From assembly GCA_035493835.1 (NCBI GenBank), contig DATJHO010000139.1, positions 1 to 38,422 on the forward strand: a stretch of 38,422 nucleotides of DNA, given 5' to 3'. Of this stretch, positions 8,081-18,018 are shown piece after piece. Under the pieces are notes generated by a model. The model made no database searches, was not told the origin of the DNA, and saw only the letters and a program-made list of their open reading frames with translations. Position 1 is the stretch's first letter. Every line of letters begins with the position of its first letter. The stretch comes from DASZTU01 sp035493835 (GTDB lineage: Bacteria > Pseudomonadota > Alphaproteobacteria > Rhizobiales > Devosiaceae). Position numbers and translations under genes: made by a program.

Positions 8081-8368
8081 ATGAGCTTCCGTCCCCTGCA
8101 CGACCGCGTGGTCGTTCGGCGCCTCGACAGCGAGGAAAAGACCAAAGGCGGGATCATCATCCCCGATACTGCTAAGGAAAAGCCCTCCGAGGGCGTAGTC
8201 GTGGCCGTTGGCCCCGGCGCCCGCGACGACAGCGGTAAGATCATCGCCCCCGACGTGAAGGAAGGCGATCGCATCCTCTTCGGCAAGTGGAGCGGCACTG
8301 AAGTCAAGCTCGACGGCCAGGACCTGCTGATCATGAAAGAGTCCGACATCATGGGCGTGATCGCCTAA
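8081..8368 (+). CDS. groES: Co-chaperonin GroES
   Basis: A 95-residue 10-kDa chaperonin that forms the heptameric lid of the GroEL chamber in the cytoplasm. The sequence begins FRPLHDRVVVRR and contains GGIIIPD, VVAVGPGA and a C-terminal end typical of GroES. The start is supported by AAGGAG at 8070-8075, five bases before the ATG. It is the first gene of the CIRCE-controlled groESL operon, 44 bases upstream of groEL. Full length, with no anomaly. Confidence 0.99.
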   Translation: MSFRPLHDRVVVRRLDSEEKTKGGIIIPDTAKEKPSEGVVVAVGPGARDDSGKIIAPDVKEGDRILFGKWSGTEVKLDGQDLLIMKESDIMGVIA

Positions 8369-8412
8369 GACGTCGCCTCTTTTCCCCCAATTCGTTCAAG
8401 GAGCGCCTTGCT

Positions 8413-10053
<1,641 letters not shown>

Positions 10054-10081
10054 TCCAGCCCCCAAGGCGCACAGAATACGA

Positions 10082-10110
10082 GGCGCGGTGCTATCACCGC
10101 GCCTTTTTTT
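10082..10110 (+). terminator. Rho-independent terminator of groESL
   Basis: A perfect 9-bp stem (GGCGCGGTG at 10082-10090, CACCGCGCC at 10095-10103) with loop CTAT, followed by seven T residues (10104-10110). It lies 28 bases after the groEL stop codon. Confidence 0.95.
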
Positions 10111-10169
10111 GCATTCGGTACCCGTTGTGGCAATGCCGAGCGGGACTGCCCTCAAGCGCCGGCCTCTCC

Positions 10170-10249
10170 GGCCCTCATGGTGAGCCTGCCGAACCACGAG
10201 GGCCACGCACACCGCCGGCCTCACCCTTCGACAAGCTCAGGATGAGGCC
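10170..10249. repeat. Two-hairpin palindromic repeat, family B, inverted copy
   Basis: Hairpins at 10170-10204 (arms GGCCCTCATGGT and ACCACGAGGGCC) and 10217-10249 (arms GGCCTCACCCT and AGGATGAGGCC). The order and sequence are the reverse complement of the element at 4811-4888, with a few substitutions that are mostly compensated in the opposite arm, so the hairpins are preserved. Confidence 0.85.
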
Positions 10250-10310
10250 TTTATAGGCACGGCCGCCCCCCGCGCCGGATGAGGGTTTCTTGCCCGGAGC
10301 ACCGCCTCAC

Positions 10311-10350
10311 GCTCCTTCCGGCACCCTCTGCCGCGAGGGGAAAGGGGAGA
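10311..10350. repeat. Decayed family A palindromic repeat
   Basis: This stretch (GCTCCTTCCGGCACCCTCTG and following, including GCGAGGGGAAAGGGG) aligns with the 3' part of the repeat at 599-650, but its arms no longer pair perfectly. It is preceded by CCGGATGAGG, the reverse complement of the CCTCATCCGG that opens the 599 copy. Confidence 0.5.
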
Positions 10351-10463
10351 TGCGGAGCTGCCCGGCGCCGGACCCAACCGGCCCGCAACACCATGCTCCC
10401 GCGCGGGATTTCCCCGGACGCACCAATCAACTAACTTCCCCGCGGTCGGGCTTGGAGGCATGG

Positions 10464-10943
10464 ATGAAAACGCTTGGTGTTGCCGCACTCGCTGCAGTCC
10501 TGCTTGGGACAATGGGCACTGCCCTCGCCGCCCAGCCGGACTACCTCGACGACCGTTCGACGGCGGCGTCGCTCGTCCGCTCGTTCTACAATGCCATCGA
10601 CCGGCAGGAATATGCCCGCGCCTACACCTATTTCTCCGACAACGCCCCCGAGCCCTATGCGCAATTCGCCGCCGGCTATGCCGATACCGCTTCGGTGACG
10701 GTCGCGACCGGGGCGGCGGTCAGCGACGGCGCCGCCGGAAGCGTCTTTTATACCCTGCCGGTCGCGATCGATGCCGTCTCCAGCAGGGGCACGCATCGCC
10801 AGTTCGCCGGCTGCTACACCACGCGGCTGACGCAGCCGGCCGACCAGGACCCGCCGGTCGTGCCAATGTATATCTACAAGGCCACGCTCAAGCCCGCCCA
10901 TGGCAACATCCACAGCCTGCTTCCCAATTGCGCGCCGCAATAG
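10464..10943 (+). CDS. Secreted protein of unknown function (possible NTF2-like fold)
   Basis: A 159-residue protein with a clear Sec signal peptide (MKTLGVAALAAVLLGTMGTALA, cleaved near residue 22-23). The start is fixed by GGAGG at 10454-10458, five bases before the ATG. The mature N-terminus (TAASLVRSFYNAIDRQEYARAY) resembles the first helices of NTF2/SnoaL-like proteins, and the rest has beta-rich character, with two Cys (in AGCYTT and PNCAPQ) that could form a periplasmic disulfide. I do not recognise a named family. It lies 93 bases upstream of the two-component pair on the same strand; co-regulation is possible but unproven. Confidence 0.7.
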   Translation: MKTLGVAALAAVLLGTMGTALAAQPDYLDDRSTAASLVRSFYNAIDRQEYARAYTYFSDNAPEPYAQFAAGYADTASVTVATGAAVSDGAAGSVFYTLPVAIDAVSSRGTHRQFAGCYTTRLTQPADQDPPVVPMYIYKATLKPAHGNIHSLLPNCAPQ

Positions 10944-11036
10944 GCCCGCATTTCGGCAAAGGCCTGAAACAATTTGCCCGATTTTCGCCGGCGCTCACCC
11001 GTGCGATAGAAGGCCGCATGACCACAGAGTAGCCGC

Positions 11037-11750
11037 ATGACCACGCCTCACATTTTGATCGTCGAAGACGACAAGGACATCGGCCTGCTTGTGGCCAAGT
11101 ATCTCAAGACCAACGAGATGCGCGTCTCCATCGCCGAGAACGGCCGGGCAATGGACCGGATTCTCGCCGATACCCGCATCAGCCTGATCGTGCTCGACCG
11201 CATGCTGCCGGGCGAGGACGGGCTGTCGATCTGCCGGCGCCTGCGCGTCTCCTCCGATATCCCCATCATCATTCTCACGGCGCAGGCCGATGAGGTCGAG
11301 CGCATTGTCGGCCTCGAAATGGGCGCCGACGACTATCTGGGAAAGCCGTTCAACCCGCGCGAGCTCCTCGCCCGCATCCGGGCGGTGCTGCGCCGCCGCG
11401 ACGACGCTCGGGCGGCGGCGGCCGGGCCGAAGCGCTCCTACAAGTTCGCCGGCTGGTCGCTCGATGGCACCATGCGGCGGCTTTATGATCCACAAGGGGC
11501 GCGGGTGGAGCTGACAGGGGCCGAATTTGAAGTGCTGCTGGTGTTTTGCGAACGCCCCGGCCGGACGCTGTCGCGCGACCAGATCATCGACCTGACCCAA
11601 GGGCGGGATGCTTCGCCCTCCGAGCGCAGCGTCGATATCCTCATCAGCCGGCTGCGTCGCAAGCTCGAGCGCGACCCCCGTGACCCCGAGCTGCTGCAGA
11701 CCATCCGCTCAAGCGGCTACCTGTTTTCACCGGAGGTGGTGAGTGAATGA
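11037..11750 (+). CDS. OmpR/PhoB-family response regulator
   Basis: A 237-residue cytoplasmic transcription factor. The receiver domain (about 1-120) has the acidic residues E10-D11-D12, phosphoacceptor D54 (IVLD), T81 and K103 (GKPF), so it is intact. The C-terminal winged-helix domain (about 135-232) has LTGAEFEVLLVF and the recognition region SERSVDILISRLRRKL. The gene overlaps its kinase by 8 bases (the GTG at 11743 lies inside its last codons), which implies translational coupling. The sequence resembles OmpR of alphaproteobacterial OmpR/EnvZ-type pairs, but the signal and targets cannot be named. Confidence 0.93.
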   Translation: MTTPHILIVEDDKDIGLLVAKYLKTNEMRVSIAENGRAMDRILADTRISLIVLDRMLPGEDGLSICRRLRVSSDIPIIILTAQADEVERIVGLEMGADDYLGKPFNPRELLARIRAVLRRRDDARAAAAGPKRSYKFAGWSLDGTMRRLYDPQGARVELTGAEFEVLLVFCERPGRTLSRDQIIDLTQGRDASPSERSVDILISRLRRKLERDPRDPELLQTIRSSGYLFSPEVVSE

Positions 11751-13113
11751 GGCGCGCGGACTGAAGGGCTTGCTCAAGCTGGTCTTGCCGCACCGTATCG
11801 GCGGGCAGATCCTGCTGCTGGTCATGGTTTCGGTGGTGCTCACCCAGGCGCTGAATTTCGGCGTGCTGTTCGCTTCCGACCAAGGCCGGCGCGAGGCCGG
11901 CCAGCTACGCACCGGGCTTGGCATTTTCGTTACCGCCGTTCGCATGGTCGCCGCCGCGGCCCCGGATGATTGGCCGTCGATCGTAGCGATCGTGCGCAAC
12001 ACGGCGCCCGGCATTCACTTCAGCTATCAGGCCGATGCGCCGTGGTCCGGCGCCTCGGCCGATGACAGCGGGATGCTTTCGTTCATTACGCGGGATTTGG
12101 GGCCCGGCTTCGAGTTGAACGAGAGCCCACCGAAGCCGGGCGTCCCGGGCGGCGGCATGCGCACACTCTCGGTCCTGTTGCCGAACCATGCCGTGGTTTC
12201 GGCGCGGATGCCCGTGCCCGATGGCGTCCCACGACCGATCTTTCCGGCCTGGAACCTCTTCATCTTTGCCCTGGTCTTCCTGCCGCTCACCTATTTCTGG
12301 GCCGCCTGGGGCCTGTCTCGGCAGCTCAACAATTTCGCCCGGGCGGCCGGTGATTTTTCGCTGGAGGGGGCGCACAAGCAGCTCCCCGAGACCGGACCCG
12401 AGGAGATCCAGCAGGTGGCGCGCGCCCTCAACCGCATGCGCGACCGCATCATGGAACTGCTTTCGGACCGCACGCGCATGCTGTCGGCGATCGGCCATGA
12501 CCTGAGAACCCCGATCACCCGCCTAAGGCTGCGCGCCGAATTTATCGAGGACGAGCATACAAGGCTCGACATCTTGCGCGATCTCGAACGCATGAACCGC
12601 ATGGTCAACTCGGCGCTGACCTATATTCGCGACGGGATGGAGACGGAGCGGCCCGTGCCAATCGACCTGCCCGCCCTGCTCCGCACCGTCACCGACAACT
12701 TCATCGATGCAGGCGAGCGGCTGAGCTATGAGGGCGACGAGCATCTCAGCATCAAGGCGCAGCCCGATGCCATGGTCCGGGCGGTGGAGAACCTGATCGA
12801 AAACGGCCTCAAATATGGTTCGCACGTCGTCGTTCGCAGCGAACGGCGTGACGGCGACCGCATCGCCATCGAAGTCGAGGATGACGGCGTCGGCATCTCC
12901 GCCGACAAGCGCGAGGCGATGCTCGAGCCGTTCGTGCGTGGCGATGCAGCCCGCAACAGCGCAGCGGGCGGCTTCGGGCTTGGCCTTTCGATCACCGCCG
13001 CCATCGCCAAGTCGCATGGGGGCGAGCTCCAACTCGCACATGGCGAAATGGGCGGCTTGCTGGCCCGGCTCGTCCTACCGGCCAACAACGACGCATCGCC
13101 GGCCGACGAATAG
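11743..13113 (+). CDS. EnvZ-like sensor histidine kinase
   Basis: A 456-residue inner-membrane kinase, the partner of the regulator at 11037. Helices at about 21-45 and 171-190 flank a periplasmic sensor domain of some 125 residues. A HAMP domain follows (191-240), then the H-box IGHDLRTP with phosphoacceptor H252, the N-box with N354 (NLIENGLKYG), the G1 box DDGVG (380-384) and the G2 box GFGLGL (410-415). All catalytic elements are present. The start is the GTG at 11743, supported by GGAGG at 11732-11736; no ATG lies nearby in frame. The short H-box spacing and HDLRTPITR resemble EnvZ. The stimulus is unknown. Confidence 0.93.
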   Translation: MNEARGLKGLLKLVLPHRIGGQILLLVMVSVVLTQALNFGVLFASDQGRREAGQLRTGLGIFVTAVRMVAAAAPDDWPSIVAIVRNTAPGIHFSYQADAPWSGASADDSGMLSFITRDLGPGFELNESPPKPGVPGGGMRTLSVLLPNHAVVSARMPVPDGVPRPIFPAWNLFIFALVFLPLTYFWAAWGLSRQLNNFARAAGDFSLEGAHKQLPETGPEEIQQVARALNRMRDRIMELLSDRTRMLSAIGHDLRTPITRLRLRAEFIEDEHTRLDILRDLERMNRMVNSALTYIRDGMETERPVPIDLPALLRTVTDNFIDAGERLSYEGDEHLSIKAQPDAMVRAVENLIENGLKYGSHVVVRSERRDGDRIAIEVEDDGVGISADKREAMLEPFVRGDAARNSAAGGFGLGLSITAAIAKSHGGELQLAHGEMGGLLARLVLPANNDASPADE

Positions 13114-13265
13114 CTAGCGACGGTCCATCAAATCAATTTTGTATCGCCGTGTGTCCACGGGCGTGGCGGACAACGGGCCGAAACACTTCGTTAACCATGC
13201 GTTAGCCGACGCAGCGCCTGCTGCTCTCGCGGCCAAATTCTCGCCGCAGACAACGGAGCCAAACT

Positions 13266-13910
13266 ATGTCCAGCATCGGTGGCATCGGCAGTTGGTCCTC
13301 GACCTACACGCCCCCGACCTTTTCGCAACTCAATACGAATTCCGACAGCGGTCTCTCGCTCAGTGAATTCGCGGCCGGCATGCCTACCGGGCAGTCGGGC
13401 AGCAGCACGACGCAAAGCGCCGCGCAGCAACAGCAGGCGCAGGCCCTGTTCACCCAGGCTGATACCAATGGCGACGGCAGCGTCTCGAGCAGCGAGCTCT
13501 CGGCGTTCCAGACCCAGATGGCCGACCAGCGGCAATCGCAGGCTTTTGGCACGCAGATGCTCGCCAGCGGCCAGTCCGGATCGGATGCCACCCAGACTGC
13601 GGCGGCGACCGGCTCGACGACCGGCCAGGCTGCCGGCGCGCACCATGGCGGCGGTCATCACCACGGCGGCGTGAGCACAGGCTCGTCCACCAGCACCGAT
13701 TCCACCACCAGCACCGACTCGACGTCGAGCGATGCGCTTTCCACGCTCGAAAGCCTCCTCGACAATTCCGAGACCGGCAGCACGAGCAGTACGGACACCA
13801 GCTCGACCAACGCACTCGACATGCTGACAGCGACCAACGCCTACTCCTCGAACGCCAATTCGAGCGAACTCTGGTCGTCGATGTCGAGCATCCTGCAGCA
13901 GGCCGCCTGA
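13266..13910 (+). CDS. EF-hand calcium-binding low-complexity protein
   Basis: A 214-residue protein with two EF-hand loops. The canonical one is DTNGDGSVSSSE (66-77), with D66, N68, D70, S72, S74 and E77 in ligand positions; a second at 23-34 starts with Asn (NTNSDSGLSLSE). A Gln/Ala segment (50-60), a His/Gly cluster (HHGGGHHHGG, 126-135) and a long Ser/Thr/Asp tract (137-190) follow. No signal peptide or membrane helix is visible, so it is either cytoplasmic or exported by a route not evident here. GGAG at 13255-13258 precedes the ATG. A terminator follows. The function is unknown; calcium or metal binding is inferred. Confidence 0.82.
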   Translation: MSSIGGIGSWSSTYTPPTFSQLNTNSDSGLSLSEFAAGMPTGQSGSSTTQSAAQQQQAQALFTQADTNGDGSVSSSELSAFQTQMADQRQSQAFGTQMLASGQSGSDATQTAAATGSTTGQAAGAHHGGGHHHGGVSTGSSTSTDSTTSTDSTSSDALSTLESLLDNSETGSTSSTDTSSTNALDMLTATNAYSSNANSSELWSSMSSILQQAA

Positions 13911-13951
13911 TCCCGGGAACGGCGCAGCAAGGAACGCCAGGAACTACTTCA

Positions 13952-13974
13952 GGCGGCCGGCTCGGCCGCCTTTT
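13952..13974 (+). terminator. Rho-independent terminator after the EF-hand gene
   Basis: A perfect 8-bp stem (GGCGGCCG at 13952-13959, CGGCCGCC at 13963-13970) with a 3-base loop, followed by TTTT and CTATT. It lies 41 bases after the stop codon. The T tail is on the plus strand, so it serves this gene more than the convergent TauE-family gene. Confidence 0.85.
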
Positions 13975-14004
13975 CTATTGCCGCGGCTCCATCATGGGCG
14001 GGCC

Positions 14005-14760
14005 TCAGGAATGGCCGGTGATAAGCAGCCTGAGGGCGAGGATGATCGAGACGATAACGACGAGCGGCCGGATCACCTTGGCGCCGAACCTGATGCCGGT
14101 CAGCGCCCCGAGATAGCCGCCGGCGATCTGCCCAACCGCCATGGCGATGGCCGCCGGCCAGATGACGTTGCCCGATGGAATAAAGAGCGTCAGCGCCGCA
14201 AGGTTGGAGACCAGGTTGAGGATCTTGGTGTGCGCCGCCGCCTTGGTCACCCCAAGCCCAAACAGCATTATAAAGCCCAGGGTCAGGAACGAACCGGTGC
14301 CGGGACCGAAAACGCCGTCGTAAAAACCGATAACGAGGCCCATCAGCGGCACGAAGCGCGCGTAGCCCAGCCGGGCGTGCCTATCGGCGTCGGTGAGCTT
14401 GGGCGCGAACAGGAAATAGGCGGAGATGGCAATGAGCGCGATCGGCACGGCGACCGCCAAATGCGAAGTGTCGATGCGTTGCACGGTGAAGGCGCCGGAG
14501 ATGCTGCCGACATAGGTGGCGATGATCGCCGGCACCAACGGCTTCACCTCGACCAGGCCCTTGCGCCAATAGGTCATGGCGGCGATCGAGGTGCCGATGG
14601 CCCCCTGGAGCTTGTTGGTGGCAATGGCGCCGATTGGCGAAAACCCGACCGACAGCAGCGCCGGCAGCGCAACGAGCCCGCCGCCGCCGGCAATGGCATC
14701 GACAAAACCGGCCACGAGGCCAACCAGGGCGAGAATGAAAAGAAGCAATAGATCGGGCAA
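14005..14760 (-). CDS. TauE/SafE-family membrane permease (YfcA-like)
   Basis: A 251-residue inner-membrane protein with about eight hydrophobic helices. The N-terminal AGFVDAIAGGGGLVALPAL and the central GFYDGVFGPGTGSF are the paired signature repeats of the TauE/SafE (DUF81) family, closest to YfcA. Members export sulfite, sulfoacetate or other organosulfur compounds, but the substrate here is unknown. The frame opens with TTG at 14760, directly after the stop codon of the upstream GT2 gene; no ATG or GTG before the first helix is available, so the TTG start and translational coupling are likely. A functional link to the glycosyltransferase is not evident. Confidence 0.88.
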   Translation of the reverse strand: MPDLLLLFILALVGLVAGFVDAIAGGGGLVALPALLSVGFSPIGAIATNKLQGAIGTSIAAMTYWRKGLVEVKPLVPAIIATYVGSISGAFTVQRIDTSHLAVAVPIALIAISAYFLFAPKLTDADRHARLGYARFVPLMGLVIGFYDGVFGPGTGSFLTLGFIMLFGLGVTKAAAHTKILNLVSNLAALTLFIPSGNVIWPAAIAMAVGQIAGGYLGALTGIRFGAKVIRPLVVIVSIILALRLLITGHS

Positions 14761-15996
14761 TTAAGGTGTTTCCGGTTCCGACGGTTCGATGCTGCGGCGC
14801 ACGAAAAAATCGTCCGAGGGCACGACGACACGGCGCTCTATCAGTGGGATATTGATCATGGAAGACAGGAACGCAGAAAGCGTCAGCTGCAGCCCCACCA
14901 CCAGCGCCGTCAGCGCCACGATCGTGGCCCTGATCGTCGCCTCGCTGGTGAGATCCCCGAAGCCCTGCGACATCCACTCGGCGAGGCCCCACGCCATCGT
15001 GGCGGCGGCGATGAGGACCAGCACCACCGCCGTCAGCAGGGCGCGCTCCAGTGTCATGGCCTCGAGCACGCCGTCGAAGGCGGTCGATTTGGGAATGAAA
15101 CCATAGCGGGAGGCAAAGCGCCGGGCGATGAAGGCGAATGACACCGCCTGCACCCCGACGATGATGCACATGGCGGCGACGAGAAAAGTGTGGATGCCGA
15201 GTTGGACATGCGGGCTGATGGGCACGGGACCCCGGATCAGCAGCGTGCCGAGAAACAGCCCGACGCCGAGGAGCGCCAGCCCCGGATAGAGAAAAAGCCA
15301 ACGCGGGCTGAACAGCAGCAGGAAGCGCAAATGCCGCCAGCCATCGCGGAACGAGCGAAGGTGTGGCGGCCGGCTGCGCCCATCAGGCGACAGCGTTGTC
15401 GGCACCTCGGCGATCGAAAGGCCGGACAGCGTCGCTTTCACCACCATTTCGGAGGCGAACTCCATACCGGTGGTGCGGAGCGTTAGCGCGCGGATGGCGT
15501 TGCGGTCAAAGCCCCTGAGGCCGCAGTGAAAATCCCCGATCCGGGACGGAAAGAACAGCCGCCCGAGAAAGGACAGCACCGGATTGCCCAGATAGCGATG
15601 ATGCCAGGGCATGGCGCCGGGCCGGATGCCACCGGCAAAGCGATTGCCCATCACCAAAGGGCTGCCGGCCCGCAGCTTTTCGATGAACGCGTCGAGATGG
15701 GCGAAGTCGTAGCTGTCGTCGGCGTCGCCCATGATGACATATCGCCCGCATGCCGCCTCGATCCCGCCCGCCAGCGCCGCGCCATAACCCCTGTCGGTTA
15801 TTTCAACGACCCGCGCGCCCATGTCCCGGGCGATCTGCTGCGACCCGTCGGTCGAGCCGTTATCGGCGACGAGCACTTCGCCTTGGGTGCCCGACCGCTC
15901 GAGAAAAGCCCTTGCCTTGCCGATGCAAATGGCCAGCGTCTCCGCCTCATTGAGGCAAGGCATCAATATCGTGAGCTCGATCTCGGCTGCAGGCAT
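14761..15996 (-). CDS. Membrane GT2 glycosyltransferase (DPM1-like)
   Basis: A 411-residue protein. The GT2 domain (about 5-215) has ILMPCLNEAET (10-20), VADNGSTDGS (43-52) and the metal-binding DADDSYD (91-97), with RGYGAAL near 69. It is followed by about four transmembrane helices (residues 230-395). This architecture matches polyprenyl-phosphate glucosyl- or mannosyltransferases such as GtrB-type enzymes, so it probably makes a lipid-linked sugar for envelope glycans at the inner membrane. The start at 15996 is chosen because the catalytic domain begins within ten residues and GGGGGAC precedes it; a longer frame to 16044 adds nothing family-like. It is followed without a gap by the TauE-family gene. 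Confidence 0.87.
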   Translation of the reverse strand: MPAAEIELTILMPCLNEAETLAICIGKARAFLERSGTQGEVLVADNGSTDGSQQIARDMGARVVEITDRGYGAALAGGIEAACGRYVIMGDADDSYDFAHLDAFIEKLRAGSPLVMGNRFAGGIRPGAMPWHHRYLGNPVLSFLGRLFFPSRIGDFHCGLRGFDRNAIRALTLRTTGMEFASEMVVKATLSGLSIAEVPTTLSPDGRSRPPHLRSFRDGWRHLRFLLLFSPRWLFLYPGLALLGVGLFLGTLLIRGPVPISPHVQLGIHTFLVAAMCIIVGVQAVSFAFIARRFASRYGFIPKSTAFDGVLEAMTLERALLTAVVLVLIAAATMAWGLAEWMSQGFGDLTSEATIRATIVALTALVVGLQLTLSAFLSSMINIPLIERRVVVPSDDFFVRRSIEPSEPETP

Positions 15997-16110
15997 TCCC
16001 GTCCCCCAACCATGGATCCTTATCCGCCCCGCCCCGAGTCGCAAACGGAAGAGGTGGCTGGGAGCGGGAAAGAGGCGTGGAAACAGGGCACTGGGGTCAT
16101 CCCAACCACC

Positions 16111-16140
16111 GCGTCACCCCGGCGCACGCCGGGGTCCATC
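16111..16140. repeat. Palindromic repeat, family C
   Basis: The sequence GTCACCCCGGCG-CA-CGCCGGGGTCCATC contains a perfect 8-bp inverted repeat (16117-16124 and 16127-16134). The same unit recurs at 37994-38016. It resembles the widespread GTCATGCCGGC-type intergenic palindrome. It lies in the 208-base gap between hisG and the GT2 gene and may terminate the his operon transcript. Confidence 0.75.
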
Positions 16141-16204
16141 TTGCTCAGCGCCAAGGCATGATCCGCAGCGCTGAGCCTTGCCCCCAACGTCCCCCAACCG
16201 AGCC

Positions 16205-16930
16205 CTACAGCCGCGTCGTGATCCCCGGCGGCACCCAGTTGAGCACCGACATCAGCGCCTCCAGTTGCGCCTTGCGCATCGGGGTCCATTCGGCCGTGCG
16301 CGAGACAAACAGCTTTGCCTCGCTCTTCATGATCACGCCGTCCTCGAGCACCCTGAGGCCATTGGCGGTAAGCGTCGAGCCCGAGGATGTAATGTCGACG
16401 ATGAAATCGGCGCTGCCGGTAGCGGGCGCCGCCTCGGTCGCACCATTGCTCTCCACCACCCGGTATTCGATGATGCCGTGCTGGGCGAAGTGCCGGCGGG
16501 TGAGGTCGATGTATTTGGTCGCAACCCGCAGCCAGCGGCCGTGGCGGCTGCGGAAATCGGCCGCCACATCGGCAAGGTCCACGATCTGCGTTACATCGAT
16601 CCACGGATCGGGCACCGCGATCACCACGTCGGCCTGGCCGAAACCGAGCGACCTGACCGTCAGCACCGAAACTTCGCTGTCCTCACTTGATTCTTCGATG
16701 AGGTCTTGGCCCGTGACGCCGAGGTCGATGCCGCCGCGGATCAGTTCGCGGGCGATGTCGCCGGCCGGCATGAAGCGGATCGACAGATCCGGCAGGCGCG
16801 CCGCCGTGCCGAAATAGGAGCGCGAGTTGCTCGCGCGTTCGATGACGAGCCCGGCGGCAGCAAAAATCTCGCGCGACTGTTCCTCCAGCCGGCCCTTGGA
16901 GGGGATCGCCAGCGTCAGGCCGTTGCTCAT
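16205..16930 (-). CDS. hisG: ATP phosphoribosyltransferase catalytic subunit, HisG
   Basis: The first enzyme of histidine synthesis, joining ATP and PRPP. At 241 residues it is the short form, which lacks the C-terminal regulatory domain and needs HisZ. Family segments are LAIPSKGRL (7-15), GGIDLGVTGQDL, the KYIDLTRRHF region and the PRPP-binding loop VDITSSGSTLTANGL. The ATG at 16930 overlaps the hisZ stop codon in ATGA, which implies translational coupling with its partner subunit. It is the last gene of hisS-hisZ-hisG. Confidence 0.96.
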   Translation of the reverse strand: MSNGLTLAIPSKGRLEEQSREIFAAAGLVIERASNSRSYFGTAARLPDLSIRFMPAGDIARELIRGGIDLGVTGQDLIEESSEDSEVSVLTVRSLGFGQADVVIAVPDPWIDVTQIVDLADVAADFRSRHGRWLRVATKYIDLTRRHFAQHGIIEYRVVESNGATEAAPATGSADFIVDITSSGSTLTANGLRVLEDGVIMKSEAKLFVSRTAEWTPMRKAQLEALMSVLNWVPPGITTRL

Positions 16931-18018
16931 GATTGCATTTCCTGCTCGAGGCGCTCGACCCAGACGGCGCAGCCGGCCGCCGTCACCGGCACGGTCGCGC
17001 CCAGCCGCTGCAGCAGGCGATCATATTGGCCGCCGGTCGCCAGCACCGCACCGCTTTGACCCAACATCTCGAAAACGATGCCGGTGTAATATTCGAGGCG
17101 GGGCGAAAAGCTCGCGTCGAACGTGACCGTCGACTGCGGGGCGAGCGCCTTGAGGGTGGCGTTGTGGTGCCGGAGTGCCACCAGCGGCGCCGACAAGTCG
17201 AATTTATAAACCGACGCCAGTGCCTCGATCTCATCGAGTGCGGTCGAGGCCCTGCCCTCGATCGAGAGATAAAGCCGCAGCAGGTCGATGGTTGGCAGCG
17301 GCACATGGGCGGCGGCCAGCGCCTGCTTTTCGTAATAGCGCTCGGCGACTTCTTCGGGGTGACGCCCCTCGGCCGGATTGAACCCGGCCGCAATCATCCG
17401 GTCGGCGACATATTCGGTGAGTTCGGCCTTGTCGATCGGCTCGGCCGCCGCCTCGGGCTTGTCGGCATAGGATTCCGCCAGCCGGTCGAGCAGCCGGGTC
17501 ATCGCCTCGGGGTGGCCGAAGCGGGCGCGGATGCGCGGGCGCCAGACATCGGGCATTTCGGCATGCGCCAAGACCGCCTCGAACAGCTCCACGCCGCCGA
17601 GCCGGACTTTTGGCGTGGTGATGCGATAAGCGCCGAGCGCGCGGCGGGCAAAGGTCAGGACTTCATCGAGCGCCTGCTCCGGATCGAGCTGGCCGAGCAG
17701 TTCCACGCCGGCCTGCACATATTCGACAGGCCCCTCGGTCCCCTGCCGGAACACGGGCCCCATATAGCCATAGGCCACGGGCGAGCCGGCCAGCCCCTGC
17801 GCCACATATTGCGCCACGATCGGAACGGTGAATTCCGGCCGGAGGCAATATTCGATGCCGTCATTGGCGAGCGACATCAGCAGGCTGCGGCCAAATTCCT
17901 CGCCAGCGAGCTCAAAATATTGGCCAGCTTCGAGCAGCATGGGCGGGTTGACCCGCGCCACGCCCTCGGCTTCCACGAGGTGGGCCAACGCCGTGCGGCG
18001 CTCGAAAGTGTTTATCAC
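16927..18018 (-). CDS. hisZ: ATP phosphoribosyltransferase regulatory subunit, HisZ
   Basis: A 363-residue histidyl-tRNA-synthetase paralogue that has no charging role; it forms an octamer with short HisG and confers histidine feedback control. It shows the class II fold landmarks YGYMGPVFR and LEYYTGIVFE but lacks the C-terminal anticodon-binding domain of HisRS. The start is the GTG at 18018, overlapping the hisS stop in GTGA; the reading frame upstream of it is antisense-like extension inside hisS. Its stop overlaps the hisG start. The arrangement hisS-hisZ-hisG is known in rhizobia. Confidence 0.94.
   Translation of the reverse strand: MINTFERRTALAHLVEAEGVARVNPPMLLEAGQYFELAGEEFGRSLLMSLANDGIEYCLRPEFTVPIVAQYVAQGLAGSPVAYGYMGPVFRQGTEGPVEYVQAGVELLGQLDPEQALDEVLTFARRALGAYRITTPKVRLGGVELFEAVLAHAEMPDVWRPRIRARFGHPEAMTRLLDRLAESYADKPEAAAEPIDKAELTEYVADRMIAAGFNPAEGRHPEEVAERYYEKQALAAAHVPLPTIDLLRLYLSIEGRASTALDEIEALASVYKFDLSAPLVALRHHNATLKALAPQSTVTFDASFSPRLEYYTGIVFEMLGQSGAVLATGGQYDRLLQRLGATVPVTAAGCAVWVERLEQEMQS

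Larger units (their letters stand above)
10054..10463. other. Repeat-rich intergenic region after groEL
   Basis: This 410-base gap contains the groEL terminator (10082-10110), an inverted family B repeat (10170-10249) and a decayed family A repeat (10311-10350). I see no gene. The upstream extension of the frame starting at 10464 is not supported as coding. Confidence 0.6.
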
